Positions 8,528-16,824 of a stretch of DNA of 36,907 bases are shown here, one piece after another. A program made the translations under genes and the position numbers. The stretch is from an uncultured Anaerolineaceae bacterium (GTDB taxonomy: Bacteria; Chloroflexota; Anaerolineae; Promineifilales; Promineifilaceae): positions 1 to 36,907 of the forward strand of contig CALBTC010000451.1 of the NCBI GenBank assembly GCA_937967805.1, in the 5' to 3' direction. The notes beneath the pieces were generated by a model. The model saw only the letters and a program-made list of their open reading frames with translations, was not told the origin of the DNA and did not search any database. The number at the start of each line of letters is the position of its first letter. Within the stretch, counting starts at the first letter, position 1.

Positions 8528-9268
8528 GTGAAGATAATTATCGTAGTTCCAACATACAATGAAGCCAACAACATAGAAAAATTGACCGAAGCCCTCTTTA
8601 ATTTGCCCTTTAATGACCGACATCTCATTATTGTCGATGATGCCTCACCAGACGGCACGGGCCAATTGGCTGATCGGCTGGCAGCCCAGCATCCGCAGAA
8701 AATGACCGTGATGCATCGCCCCGGCAAATTTGGTCTGGGCACCGCTTACGCCAAAGGATTTCAGGCGGCGCTGGACATGGGCGCCGACGTGATTGTGCAA
8801 ATGGATGCCGATTTTTCCCATTCCCCTGAATATATTCCCGAGATGGTGCAGCAATTGCAAGATTTCGACGTGGTGGTTGGTTCGCGCTATGTGCCTGGCG
8901 GCCAGGTGGATGAGCGCTGGTCCTGGTGGCGCTACATGCTTTCCTGGTGGGCCAATCATGCTTATGCCCGCCTCATCCTCAACATCAAGGCGCTGGATGC
9001 CACGGCCGGTTTTAAGGCATTCCGTCGCTCTGTGCTGGAGGCCATCGATTTCAGCCAGGTGGTGAGCAACGGCTATGTGTTCCAGGTAGAGATGGCCTAC
9101 CTTTGCCAAAAGTTAGACTTCTCTATTTTGGAGATACCTATCTATTTTGAAGATCGGCGCATTGGCAGAAGCAAGATGAGCGTGCCGGTGAAAGTGGAAG
9201 CCGTCTGGCGCGTCTGGCAAATTTATTGGCGCTACCGGCACCTGCAAAAAAGAACGGTTGAGGTGTGA
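8528..9268 (+). CDS. Polyprenol monophosphomannose synthase-like GT2
   Basis: 246 residues, cytoplasmic GT-A fold of the DPM1 family. [14 protein letters not shown] (6-19) and [10 protein letters not shown] (36-45) bind the nucleotide sugar, and [14 protein letters not shown] (91-104) contains the metal-binding DAD motif. Late motifs [14 protein letters not shown] and RRIGRSKMS complete the DPM signature. There is no C-terminal membrane domain, as in the soluble bacterial and archaeal form. The expected reaction is sugar transfer from GDP-mannose or a related donor to polyprenyl phosphate, making the lipid donor that GT-C enzymes use. GTG start with AGGACA upstream. It overlaps the flippase gene by 4 bases (GTGA). 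Confidence 0.88.
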   Translation: MKIIIVVPTYNEANNIEKLTEALFNLPFNDRHLIIVDDASPDGTGQLADRLAAQHPQKMTVMHRPGKFGLGTAYAKGFQAALDMGADVIVQMDADFSHSPEYIPEMVQQLQDFDVVVGSRYVPGGQVDERWSWWRYMLSWWANHAYARLILNIKALDATAGFKAFRRSVLEAIDFSQVVSNGYVFQVEMAYLCQKLDFSILEIPIYFEDRRIGRSKMSVPVKVEAVWRVWQIYWRYRHLQKRTVEV

Positions 9269-10536
9269 GTAACCGGATGGTAGCCCGTTTGCGGTCACAG
9301 CTACGGCCGTCCCTCTGGCAGAGCATGGCGCTGGTGGCCGGAGTCACCATTGCTTATGGCCTAGACTATCTGTTCAACCTGGTCATTGGCCGCATGTTGA
9401 CCCCGACCGAGTTCAGCATCGTGGTGGCGTTGGCCGGCGTGGGGCAGGTGTTGGTTGTCTCCTCGCGCGTCATTCAAACGGTGGTGACCCGCTACATTGC
9501 CCGTTTTCAGGCGGGGATGGAGGCAGACGACCGTATCGCCTCTTTCTTTCAATCCATGTTCCGCGCCTCGTGGCGTTATGGCACCCTGGCCTGGATCGTC
9601 CTGGCCATTTTAAGCTGGCCCCTGGCAGCCTTTTTGCAAATCGAGGAAATCTGGCCGGTGCAAGCGTTGGCCGCCGCTACCTTGCTGATGGTGGTGCGCC
9701 CGGTGGTGGGTGGTGCTTTGCAGGGCTTGCAGCAGTTTTCGGTCCTTAGCGCCGTGCAGATCACCCAGGCGCTGCTGCGGCTGCTGCTGGGGGCGCTGCT
9801 GGTCTGGCTGGGCTGGGGCGCGTTTGGCGCCATGCTTTCTCTGCCGCTGGCCAGCGCGGTGGCGTTGGTGGCGGGCTGGCTGTTTTTGGATACGGCCGTT
9901 AAACGGAAAACGGCCGCACACCACCAGGTCCAACTGCCGGAAATGTTCCGTTACACCACCTACACCGCCGCCGGGCTCATCGGCTATGCTCTGCTGATCA
10001 ACATGGATGCCATCCTGGTGCGCCGCTTTTTTGACCCGGCCGTGGCCGGCAACTACAGCGCCGCTATCACCCTGGGCAAAGTGATTCAATTTTTCCCCGT
10101 GGCCATCATCATGATTTTGTTTCCCAAAGCGGCCCGGCGGCAGGCGGCTCATCGCGACGCCGGGCGAATTTTGCTGGCGGCAATGGGCATCGTCGGCCTG
10201 GTTTGCGGCGGCATTGCCCTGCTTTATGGTTTATTTCCCCAGCCGATTGTGCATCTGCTGCTGGGGCCTGAATATCAGGTGGAAGGTATTGTGTTGGGAC
10301 TGGTGGGGCTGGCGATGCTGCTGCAATCCTTGTCCAACGTCTGGCTCAACTACTTTTTGTCCACCGAATGGACCCGGTATGTGTACCTGGTTGGCCTGGG
10401 CATTGTGCTGCAACTGGGCACGATGATTCTGTTTCATGATGCAATCTGGCAGCTACCGGCGGCGATGGCGGTCACGGGCCTGTGGCTAAATCTGGCCGGC
10501 ATCATCATCTACTTCTGGCGGCGACGGCGAGAATAG
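9265..10536 (+). CDS. Polysaccharide/lipid-linked oligosaccharide flippase (Wzx/MVF-type)
   Basis: 423 residues with about 12 hydrophobic segments. Typical features of the polysaccharide biosynthesis exporter family include an early [23 protein letters not shown] segment (loop after helix 1) and a mid-protein [36 protein letters not shown] region. The likely role is to move a lipid-linked sugar or oligosaccharide from the inner to the outer leaflet. The GTG start overlaps the GT2 stop, so the two are probably co-translated. This pairing places the sugar donor synthase beside its transporter. The substrate cannot be told from sequence. Confidence 0.85.
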   Translation: MSNRMVARLRSQLRPSLWQSMALVAGVTIAYGLDYLFNLVIGRMLTPTEFSIVVALAGVGQVLVVSSRVIQTVVTRYIARFQAGMEADDRIASFFQSMFRASWRYGTLAWIVLAILSWPLAAFLQIEEIWPVQALAAATLLMVVRPVVGGALQGLQQFSVLSAVQITQALLRLLLGALLVWLGWGAFGAMLSLPLASAVALVAGWLFLDTAVKRKTAAHHQVQLPEMFRYTTYTAAGLIGYALLINMDAILVRRFFDPAVAGNYSAAITLGKVIQFFPVAIIMILFPKAARRQAAHRDAGRILLAAMGIVGLVCGGIALLYGLFPQPIVHLLLGPEYQVEGIVLGLVGLAMLLQSLSNVWLNYFLSTEWTRYVYLVGLGIVLQLGTMILFHDAIWQLPAAMAVTGLWLNLAGIIIYFWRRRRE

Positions 10537-10572
10537 CGTTTTTTTGGAATATGATCAGGAACGCATTTTACC

Positions 10573-11247
10573 ATGCACCCTAAACTGCTCTATTTTCGTT
10601 ACAAGTTGTTCAAATACCGGCAGGTGGAGCAGGATGTTGCCCGGCGGTTGGTCCGGCAGAAGCCGCAGGCCAAACTGCTGGACATTGGCTGTGGCGATGG
10701 TGAAAATATGCTCCGCTTTAGCGGGGTGCCGTTGCAAAAAACCGGCCTGGAAGTCTCCTGGCCTCGTTTACAAACCGCCCGCCGGCTGGGGCTGGACGTG
10801 ATGCAGGCCAGCGGTACCCATCTGCCATTTTCAGATGCAGCGTTTGATATGATTTATATTGCTCACGTTTTGCACCACGTGGCCGATTATGAACAGGTGC
10901 TGGCGGAAATGAAGCGGTGTTTGGCGGGGAACGGCCGTATCTTTCTCATCGAAACCGTCACCGATAACCCGCTGCTGCGGCTGGGGCGCAAAATCAACCC
11001 GGTCTGGCAGGGAGATGAGGTGGAGGCAAGCTGGCGTTTTGCCGATTTGCGGACCATTTTGCAGGAAGCGGGTTTTACTGTTGAGTCGTACGGCCGTTAC
11101 AATATCCTCTTTTTCCTCTGGGAAATGCTGCCGCTGGCCTTCTGGCCGTTTGAAATTATCACGCCCGTTTTTGTCTATCTCGATCTGTTGCTGGCCAAAT
11201 TTTTCAAGAATCAGTCGGCGCACTGCTACTTTGTTCTGGAAAAATGA
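10573..11247 (+). CDS. Class I SAM-dependent methyltransferase
   Basis: 224 residues. Motif I is LLDIGCGDGENML (35-47); the post-I acidic region is replaced by GLEVSWPRLQTARRLGLDV; motif II/III is FDMIYIAHVLHHVADYEQVLAEMKRCL (about 93-118), typical of the Methyltransf_11 group. A hydrophobic stretch near the C-terminus (FLWEMLPLAFWPFEIITPVFVYLDLLL) suggests membrane association or a lipid-like substrate. It probably methylates a glycan or lipid-linked intermediate made by the surrounding genes. ATG start 36 bases after the flippase stop. Confidence 0.85.
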   Translation: MHPKLLYFRYKLFKYRQVEQDVARRLVRQKPQAKLLDIGCGDGENMLRFSGVPLQKTGLEVSWPRLQTARRLGLDVMQASGTHLPFSDAAFDMIYIAHVLHHVADYEQVLAEMKRCLAGNGRIFLIETVTDNPLLRLGRKINPVWQGDEVEASWRFADLRTILQEAGFTVESYGRYNILFFLWEMLPLAFWPFEIITPVFVYLDLLLAKFFKNQSAHCYFVLEK

Positions 11248-11265
11248 GTTTAACATAAAAGAATA

Positions 11266-11304
11266 CGCAGATTTGGCAGATTTATTAAATCTACTTAATC
11301 TGCG
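11266..11304. repeat. Intergenic inverted repeat, CGCAGATTTGG type
   Basis: Arms 11266-11284 and 11286-11304 pair at 16 of 19 positions around a single-base loop. It lies between the methyltransferase stop and the phosphodiesterase ATG at 11332. Confidence 0.7.
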
Positions 11305-11331
11305 AAATCTTTGATTAAGTTCCTTGTATTT

Positions 11332-13011
11332 ATGCCCAAAGTTTTGCTAATTGCCCTGGACGGGGCCACGCTGGATTTGTTGACTCCCTGGATGGCGGCC
11401 GGCGAGCTGCCACTGCTCAAGCGTCTGTTTGACGAGGGCGCGGGCGGGACGCTGCTCAGCACCGTGCCCTGGGCCACGCCTACGGCTTTTGCCTCGCTGG
11501 CCACCGGCACCAATCCCGGCCGGCACGGCATTTATGACTTCGGTAAGTTGATTGGCGATGATTACACGGCGTTTGTGCCCACAAACGGCCGTCACATCGT
11601 CGGCCATTCACTGTGGAAACTTCTTTCAGGTGCCGGATTCCGCTCGCTGGTTGTGAACATGCCCATGACCTATCCGGCGGAAGCGATTAACGGCCGTCTC
11701 ATTGCCGGCATTCCCTATCCCGGCGGCAGCCTCCAACTGTGCCATCCATCCGACCTTTTGCGTGAGCTCGCCCAACAAGGCTGGGATTTAGCCCGCAACG
11801 CCTCCGACGACCTGGGCGGCAGCTACGCCGATTATTTTGCTGGGCTTGTTGAATTGGTAAAAACGCGCGGTGAAGCGGTGGCCTGGCTTCTGCGTCAGGA
11901 CCAGCCGGCGTTTACGGCCGTTCACTTCCTGGAAACCGATCAGGCCCAGCATCGCTTCTGGCAATTTTTGCCCGGCGAACCGCGCCACGAACCTGATGGA
12001 CCGCATACCGATGCCATCTTGCGCCTCTACCACGTTGTGGAACAGGCGATGGCCCAAATTTTGGCCGCGGTGGACGACGACACGATTCTCTGCGTTATGT
12101 CCGATCACGGCTTTGGCCCGACGCGGCACCAGGTTTGGTTGAACAACTGGCTGCACCAGAATGGCTTCCTGGCATTAAAAGCCGGTGCAGGCGTGCAGCT
12201 CAAACAGATGCTTTATCGTCTCGGCCTCTCCCCCGCCGCCATCCGTGAAGCGGCTCCGGAACGGCTCAAGCTGGCCATCCTGCAATTCTTCGAGCGGCAA
12301 AAGGGGCGGGCCCTTGCTAGCGAGCTGGAGGCGGGCGGCGAGGTGCAGAAAAAAGGGCTGCTGGATCGGCTCACCGAACGTCTGGCGATTGATTTTTACG
12401 ATCTGGACTGGTCGCAAACGCGAGCGTTTTCGACGGGGACAACGGCCGTTGGCTACGTCTGGCTCAACGTGGCGGGGCGCGATCCGCAGGGAATTGTGCA
12501 GCCGGGCGAGGATTATGAGCAGACGCGCCGACAAATTGCCGCTGCTTTGCGCCAGTGGGATGCCGTCGGCGAGGTGCTGTTTCGCGAGGACCTGTGGCAG
12601 GGGGCCCAGCTCAACGAGGCGCCGGACATCATCGTGCGCTGGGCCAAAGCCACCACCGACGCCCGCTACTTCCAGACCCGCTTCAGCAGCCATCATCTGA
12701 TTAAACCGGTGCCCAACGATTACGCCAGCCACCGCCCGGAAGGGATGTTTGTCTGGCACGGTCCTGGCGTGCGGCAAGGGCTCAGTCTGGATGCCGACTT
12801 GCTGGATTTGACCCCCACTTTTTTATGGCTGCTGGACCAGCCGGTGCCGACGTATATGGACGGCCGTATCCTCACCAACTGCTTCACGCTGGACCATCCC
12901 ATCAAAACGGCCGAAATTCCTCTACCCACCGCCAAATCCACCGGGGAGATGACTCCCGAAGATGAAGAAGCCCTTAAAAACACCCTGCGCGGCCTCGGCT
13001 ATTTAGAGTAG
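11332..13011 (+). CDS. Alkaline-phosphatase-superfamily phosphodiesterase/pyrophosphatase
   Basis: 559 residues from the ATG at 11332; the open frame begins earlier at a TTG, but that stretch overlaps the intergenic repeat. Metal-site motifs are clear: ALDGATLDLL with D10, PWATPTAFASLATGTNPGRHGIYDF with a probable Thr nucleophile near residue 49, ETDQAQHRFW with D203/H207, and MSDHGFGPTRHQ with D258/H259. This is the type I phosphodiesterase/nucleotide pyrophosphatase layout. There is no signal peptide, so it appears cytoplasmic. In glycan loci such enzymes are common but their substrates are mostly unproven; nucleotide sugars or phospho-glycolipids are candidates. Confidence 0.85.
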   Translation: MPKVLLIALDGATLDLLTPWMAAGELPLLKRLFDEGAGGTLLSTVPWATPTAFASLATGTNPGRHGIYDFGKLIGDDYTAFVPTNGRHIVGHSLWKLLSGAGFRSLVVNMPMTYPAEAINGRLIAGIPYPGGSLQLCHPSDLLRELAQQGWDLARNASDDLGGSYADYFAGLVELVKTRGEAVAWLLRQDQPAFTAVHFLETDQAQHRFWQFLPGEPRHEPDGPHTDAILRLYHVVEQAMAQILAAVDDDTILCVMSDHGFGPTRHQVWLNNWLHQNGFLALKAGAGVQLKQMLYRLGLSPAAIREAAPERLKLAILQFFERQKGRALASELEAGGEVQKKGLLDRLTERLAIDFYDLDWSQTRAFSTGTTAVGYVWLNVAGRDPQGIVQPGEDYEQTRRQIAAALRQWDAVGEVLFREDLWQGAQLNEAPDIIVRWAKATTDARYFQTRFSSHHLIKPVPNDYASHRPEGMFVWHGPGVRQGLSLDADLLDLTPTFLWLLDQPVPTYMDGRILTNCFTLDHPIKTAEIPLPTAKSTGEMTPEDEEALKNTLRGLGYLE

Positions 13012-13012
13012 C

Positions 13013-13069
13013 AGGTGACAGTCACTTGGCTGGTCAGACAATGAGCTTTGTCCAAAGTGACTGTCACCT
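13013..13069. repeat. Intergenic inverted repeat, AGGTGACAGTCACTT type
   Basis: Perfect 15-base arms at 13013-13027 and 13055-13069 with a 27-base loop. The arm matches the hairpin arm at 34895-34909 at 13 of 15 bases. It begins two bases after the phosphodiesterase stop and could serve as a transcript 3' hairpin. Confidence 0.85.
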
Positions 13070-13145
13070 CACTGTCGCTGTGTTATACTTGCTGGCTTGT
13101 GTTGGTGGCACAACGAAACTGACCACCAACATCGGGAAGAGTAAC

Positions 13146-14045
13146 ATGGAAAAAGTACCTATCACCATTGGCATCACCGCCCACAACGAAGAGGCCAACA
13201 TTGGCCAACTGCTGCAAATGATCCAGCAGCAGCAGTTTGAATCTGTGGAGCCGCGCGAGATCATCGTCGTGGCCAGCGGCTGCACCGACCGCACTGAGGA
13301 TATTGTGCGTGAGATTATGCAGCATGACGACCGCATTCGCCTGCTGGTGCAGGAAAAGCGCGAAGGCAAAGCGTCGGCCATCAACCTGTTCCTGAAACAC
13401 CAGACGGAACGCGTGCTGGTGCTGTGCAGCGCCGATTTGCAGCCCCGTCCCGACGCCATCGAAAAGCTGGCCGCCCCCTTTGCCGACCCGGAAATGGGCA
13501 TGACAAGCTGCCGCCCCGTGCCCGTCAATGATAAAAACACGTTCATGGGTTTTGCCGCCCACATGCTGTGGGACTTACATCACGCCATCAACGCTGGCGG
13601 CGGCTTCAAAGCTGGAGAGATGATTGCCTTCATCAAAATATTCGAGCGAATTCCTTACCGTACCTCGGTGGACGAAGCCAGCATTGAGCCGGTGATTCGC
13701 GGCCAGGGCTACAAAGTACGGTACATCGCGGATGCCATCGTCAACAACAAAGGGCCAGACACCGTGGCTGACTTTTTACGACAGCGGCGGCGCATTTATT
13801 CGGGGCATCTGGACATCAAGGAACTGCTGGGCTACTCCGTTAGCACAATGAGCGGCGGCGTGATCCTGAAGGCGCTGCTGCGCAACATGGATTGGCGGCC
13901 CAAGCAGCTCATCTGGACGGCGGCGGTGATTGGGTTGGAGGTGTACGGCCGTTTCCTGGGCAAACGCGACTTCAAAAACCGCAAAGACCACACCATCTGG
14001 GAAATCGCCACCACCACTAAGACGTTATCGAGTCAGAAGGAGTAA
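13146..14045 (+). CDS. Glycosyltransferase family 2
   Basis: 299 residues from the ATG at 13146, which is preceded by GGGAAGAG. A longer open frame begins at 13026, but its first 40 codons run through the palindrome and are unlikely to be translated. The N-terminus ITIGITAHNEEANIGQLL and IIVVASGCTDRTEDIV are GT-A nucleotide-binding motifs. SADLQPRPDAI takes the place of the DxD region, with a single Asp. QRRRIYSGH near residue 220 resembles the QxxRW-type acceptor motif of processive GT2 enzymes. The C-terminus lacks strong membrane helices. It probably adds a sugar to a lipid-linked intermediate; the donor is unknown. Confidence 0.82.
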   Translation: MEKVPITIGITAHNEEANIGQLLQMIQQQQFESVEPREIIVVASGCTDRTEDIVREIMQHDDRIRLLVQEKREGKASAINLFLKHQTERVLVLCSADLQPRPDAIEKLAAPFADPEMGMTSCRPVPVNDKNTFMGFAAHMLWDLHHAINAGGGFKAGEMIAFIKIFERIPYRTSVDEASIEPVIRGQGYKVRYIADAIVNNKGPDTVADFLRQRRRIYSGHLDIKELLGYSVSTMSGGVILKALLRNMDWRPKQLIWTAAVIGLEVYGRFLGKRDFKNRKDHTIWEIATTTKTLSSQKE

Positions 14046-14047
14046 GC

Positions 14048-14122
14048 GGTGACAAGGTGACCGGGTGACTGGGTGACAATCTTTCACCTTGTCACCTTGT
14101 CACCTTGTCATCCTGTCATTTT
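14048..14122. repeat. Intergenic GTGACAAGGTGA / TCACCTTGTCACC inverted and tandem repeat
   Basis: Left arm 14048-14060 pairs perfectly with 14084-14096 over 13 bases. The right half continues as tandem CACCTTGT units up to the start codon at 14123. The last 22 bases recur inside the GT39 gene (977-998) with a single mismatch. Confidence 0.85.
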
Positions 14123-15229
14123 ATGCAATCAATGCTAGGCGTGCTCGCACGCATTCCTTTATTCAAGCTATACCGGCGATTTGGTTGGCCCCAAATGCTG
14201 CCGATCAACATCACATTATCGCCGTCACCCAAGTGCAACTCCCGCTGCCTTACCTGCAACATCTGGATGAAGCGGGAGAATGAGTTAAACCTGGAAGAGT
14301 GGGACAAAGTGCTCGCTTCCCTGGGCAAAGCGCCGTACTGGTTTACCATCAGCGGCGGCGAGCCGCTCATGTTTCCCCACATCGTGGAGTTGACTAAGCT
14401 GGCTTACAAACATTGCCGGCCGGGCATCATCAACATTCCCACCAACGGCATCCTCAAAAGCGGCCCGGAGCGGGTGCGCGACATTTTGGAAACTTGCACC
14501 GACTCCCAGCTCATCATCAACCTGTCGCTGGATGGCGTTGGCGAAAAACATGATTTTATTCGCGGCGTAGCCGGCAATTTTGAGAAGTTTGAGGAGCGCC
14601 TGGAGCAATACCTGGCGCTGCGCGAGGAGTTTCCCAATCTGGCGGTGGGGATTCACTCGGTCGTTTCTGTGTTTAGCGTGGGGCATCTGGATGAGCTCAT
14701 CACCTACGCCGAAAATTCCCGCGCTGACCAGTTCATCACCGAAATTGCCGAGCCGCGCGTGGAGCTGGACACGGTCGGTCTGCCCATCACCCCCAGTCCG
14801 GAGCAGTATGCCGAGGCGATTGACAAGCTGATCGCCTACGTGAACAGTAAGCAATACAAAGGCGTAGCCAAAATCACCGAAGCGTTCCGGGTGGAGTATT
14901 ACAAGCTGGTGAAGCGCATTTTGGATGAGCAGGATCAGGTGATTGGTTGCTATGCAGGCTGGGCCAGCGCCCAGATTTACGCCGACGGCACCGTTTGGCC
15001 CTGCTGCGTCCGCGCTGATGACCTGGGCAACTTGCGTGAGCACAACTACGATTTTAAGGAAATCTGGTTTGGCCAGAAAATCAAAGAAGTGCGCCGCTCC
15101 ATTTACGAGAAGGAGTGCCACTGTCCGTTGGCCAACGCCAGCTATACCAACATGCTGATGGATGTGCCCACGGCCAGCCGGGTGGCGGCTAAGGTGATTT
15201 CGCCGAGTTCTATTGAGGTACGGCCGTAA
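14123..15229 (+). CDS. Radical SAM/SPASM-domain protein
   Basis: 368 residues from the ATG at 14123; the in-frame TTG at 14105 lies in the repeat and is rejected. SPKCNSRCLTCNIW contains the CxxxCxxC cluster motif (C38, C42, C45) for the [4Fe-4S]-SAM centre. TISGGEPLMF (76-85) is the GGEP motif. The C-terminus has a SPASM-like signature, GCYAGWASAQIYADGTVWPCC, then LGNLREHNYDFKEIW and KECHC, so at least one auxiliary cluster is likely. The family includes peptide-modifying enzymes and sugar/glycolipid-tailoring enzymes. Placed among glycosyltransferases and next to a small Cys-rich protein, both roles are possible. Confidence 0.87.
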   Translation: MQSMLGVLARIPLFKLYRRFGWPQMLPINITLSPSPKCNSRCLTCNIWMKRENELNLEEWDKVLASLGKAPYWFTISGGEPLMFPHIVELTKLAYKHCRPGIINIPTNGILKSGPERVRDILETCTDSQLIINLSLDGVGEKHDFIRGVAGNFEKFEERLEQYLALREEFPNLAVGIHSVVSVFSVGHLDELITYAENSRADQFITEIAEPRVELDTVGLPITPSPEQYAEAIDKLIAYVNSKQYKGVAKITEAFRVEYYKLVKRILDEQDQVIGCYAGWASAQIYADGTVWPCCVRADDLGNLREHNYDFKEIWFGQKIKEVRRSIYEKECHCPLANASYTNMLMDVPTASRVAAKVISPSSIEVRP

Positions 15230-15237
15230 AAAATGGG

Positions 15238-15294
15238 ACGCTGATGAACGCAGATAAACGCAGATTTTTTTCTGCGCTTCTGCGCCTTTGCGTG
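15238..15294. repeat. Intergenic imperfect inverted repeat, ACGCAGAT / TCTGCGCTTCTGCG
   Basis: ACGCAGAT-type units (15238-15265) face a TCTGCGC-type arm (15271-15294). The right arm ends 15 bases before the start codon of the small protein. It belongs to the TCTGCG family also seen at 15650-15670, 22461-22490 and 28644-28807. Confidence 0.7.
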
Positions 15295-15309
15295 AAAAAA
15301 GGCATAACG

Positions 15310-15606
15310 ATGTCATTTGAATGGCTCAATAAATTTCACAAGGATATGGAAAAACCGGCCGACTACGCCGAGAAGACGCTGGCGCAGTACCGGCTGGGGA
15401 TGAAGGCCAAAGGCTCGATTGCCGGCGTGGCTATTTTGATTGATGAAGAGGGGTGTGAGGCGTGTCAGGCTTTGCCTACCGATTCCGTTTACCACCCGGA
15501 CAACGCGCCCCATTTGCCGCTGCCCGATTGCACAAAAGGGCGGCGCTGCCGCTGCGTCTACCGCCCGGTAATGACCTACCAGCAAGGCAGTAAAACCAAT
15601 GAATGA
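15310..15606 (+). CDS. Small cysteine-rich protein of unknown function
   Basis: 98 residues from the ATG at 15310. The N-terminal half is helical and polar (MSFEWLNKFHKDMEKPADYAEKT...). The second half carries a cysteine pattern, GCEACQALPTD then LPLPDCTKGRRCRCVYRPVM, that could bind a metal (CxxC plus C-x5-CxC). I recognise this pattern loosely from small bacterial and phage-related proteins with a C..C...LP..C...C.C core but cannot name a family. It lies 80 bases after the radical SAM gene and 84 before the epimerase gene, in the same direction. It could be a structural metal-binding protein or, more speculatively, a substrate or partner of the radical SAM enzyme. Confidence 0.7.
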   Translation: MSFEWLNKFHKDMEKPADYAEKTLAQYRLGMKAKGSIAGVAILIDEEGCEACQALPTDSVYHPDNAPHLPLPDCTKGRRCRCVYRPVMTYQQGSKTNE

Positions 15607-15619
15607 CCTAATTTGCTTA

Positions 15620-15679
15620 ACCGCGGAGGACGCGGAGAAATTGAGAAAAAATCTCTGCGTTCTCTGCCCCCTCCGCGGT
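15620..15679. repeat. Intergenic inverted repeat, ACCGCGGAGG / CCTCCGCGGT
   Basis: Perfect 10-base outer arms (15620-15629 and 15670-15679) flank GACGCGGAGAAATTGAG and CTCTGCGTTCTCTGC, which pair imperfectly. The right arm ends 11 bases before the epimerase ATG. Confidence 0.8.
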
Positions 15680-15690
15680 GGAAAAGTTTC

Positions 15691-16668
15691 ATGAAAGTAG
15701 CCGTTACGGGAGCAGCCGGGTTTGTGGGTGGGGCGCTGCTGCGCGCTTTGCTGGATGCCGGGCATGAGGTGGTGGGGGTGAAACGGCCGTCTTCCTCCCC
15801 GCCACCAACCCTGCAACATCCTTCCCTCACCTGGGCCACTGCCGACGTTACCAATCCCGCCAGCCTGCGCGGCCTGTTTGATAAAGCCGTTTGGCTCATC
15901 CACGCCGCCGGGATGCTGGGGCAGGCGGGCGTGCCGGAGCGCGTTTATTTTGAGCTGCACGAGCAAGGCAGCAACAACGTGCTGGCCGAAGCAGAAAAGG
16001 CAGGCGTAGTGCGTATCTTGCACGTCAGCAGTCCCGGTGTGCTGGGGCCAATCAGCGGGCCGCCCGCCGACGAAACTGCGCCGCTGGCCCCCAGCAACCC
16101 GTACGAGCGCAGCAAGGCTGCGGCGGAGCAGGTGGCCCAGGTGTACGCCAGCGCCGGCCTGCCGGTGATCATTGCCCGGCCGGAATTTATTTATGGTCCA
16201 ACCGATTTGCACGTGTTGGGATTGTTCAAGGCGGTGCGCGACGGCCGTTTCTTCACCATCAACGGCGGCCACAACACCTGTCACCCGACCTACATTGATG
16301 ATGCGGTGTCCGGGATGGTGTTGGCTTTGGTAAACGGCCGTCCTGGCGAAATCTACCACATCACCGGGCCGGAGCCGGTGACTTTTCGCGAGCTGGGACA
16401 AACAATTGCCGCTGATCTGGGCGTGCCGCCGCCCCGACTGAACCTGCCGCGCTGGCTGGCCGGGCTAGGTGCGGCCGGATTGGAGCTGGCGTATGGGCTG
16501 CTCAAAAAACAGCCGCCGCTCAGCCGCACGGGGGTGGCTTTTTTCAGCGAAGATCGCCGCTTTTCCTGGCAAAAAGCACACGATGAGCTGGGCTACACGC
16601 CACAGTACAATCTGCAACGTGGCGTAGCCAAAACGGTGGCCTGGTATCGGGAAAACGGGTTGGTGTGA
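15691..16668 (+). CDS. NAD(P)-dependent epimerase/dehydratase (extended SDR)
   Basis: 325 residues from the ATG at 15691; the open frame extends upstream only through the palindrome. KVAVTGAAGFVGGALL (2-17) is the GxxGxxG nucleotide-binding loop. HAAGMLG, HVSSPGVLGP and NPYERSK (Y138, K142) give the Tyr-Lys pair of extended SDRs. RPEFIYGP and HPTYIDDAV are the usual substrate-side motifs. It probably interconverts or oxidises a nucleotide-linked sugar or a sterol-like 3-beta-hydroxy compound; the glycan context favours the sugar. Confidence 0.85.
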   Translation: MKVAVTGAAGFVGGALLRALLDAGHEVVGVKRPSSSPPPTLQHPSLTWATADVTNPASLRGLFDKAVWLIHAAGMLGQAGVPERVYFELHEQGSNNVLAEAEKAGVVRILHVSSPGVLGPISGPPADETAPLAPSNPYERSKAAAEQVAQVYASAGLPVIIARPEFIYGPTDLHVLGLFKAVRDGRFFTINGGHNTCHPTYIDDAVSGMVLALVNGRPGEIYHITGPEPVTFRELGQTIAADLGVPPPRLNLPRWLAGLGAAGLELAYGLLKKQPPLSRTGVAFFSEDRRFSWQKAHDELGYTPQYNLQRGVAKTVAWYRENGLV

Positions 16669-16704
16669 GGCACCGGCCGTTGCTAAAGTTGTAGCGCATT
16701 TTTT

Positions 16705-16779
16705 AATCACGAATGGCACAAATAGACGAATAAAACAAATATCATTCGTCTCATTCGTCTATTCGTTAAATTCGTGATT
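16705..16779. repeat. Intergenic inverted repeat, AATCACGAAT / ATTCGTGATT
   Basis: AATCACGAAT...AATAGACGAATAA on the left pairs with TATTCGTCTCATTCGTCTATTCG...AATTCGTGATT on the right. The right half contains repeated ATTCGTCT units. It lies 45 bases before the next start and fills most of a 156-base gap. Confidence 0.8.
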
Positions 16780-16824
16780 CGCTTTTAAAAATCTATCCAA
16801 ACATTTGAACCTTACTCTTAACCA

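Noticed and set aside
12175..12777. A 200-codon minus-strand open frame within the phosphodiesterase gene
   Set aside because: Antisense by-product of GC-rich codons; no start signal and no domain.
13026..13145. N-terminal extension of the second GT2 gene
   Set aside because: It would translate the right half of the 13013-13069 palindrome; the ATG at 13146 has an upstream purine-rich site and begins exactly at the conserved domain.
14048..14122. Possible short CRISPR array from the repeated CACCTTGT units
   Set aside because: Units are too short, with no unique spacers, and form an inverted repeat; no cas gene is nearby.
14285..15316. A 343-codon open frame on the minus strand opposite the radical SAM gene
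   Set aside because: It mirrors a well-supported radical SAM/SPASM gene and has no family features.
15313..16401. A 362-codon open frame on the minus strand opposite the epimerase and the small Cys-rich gene
   Set aside because: The plus strand carries a complete epimerase with all motifs; the antisense translation is low-complexity and has no recognisable domain.
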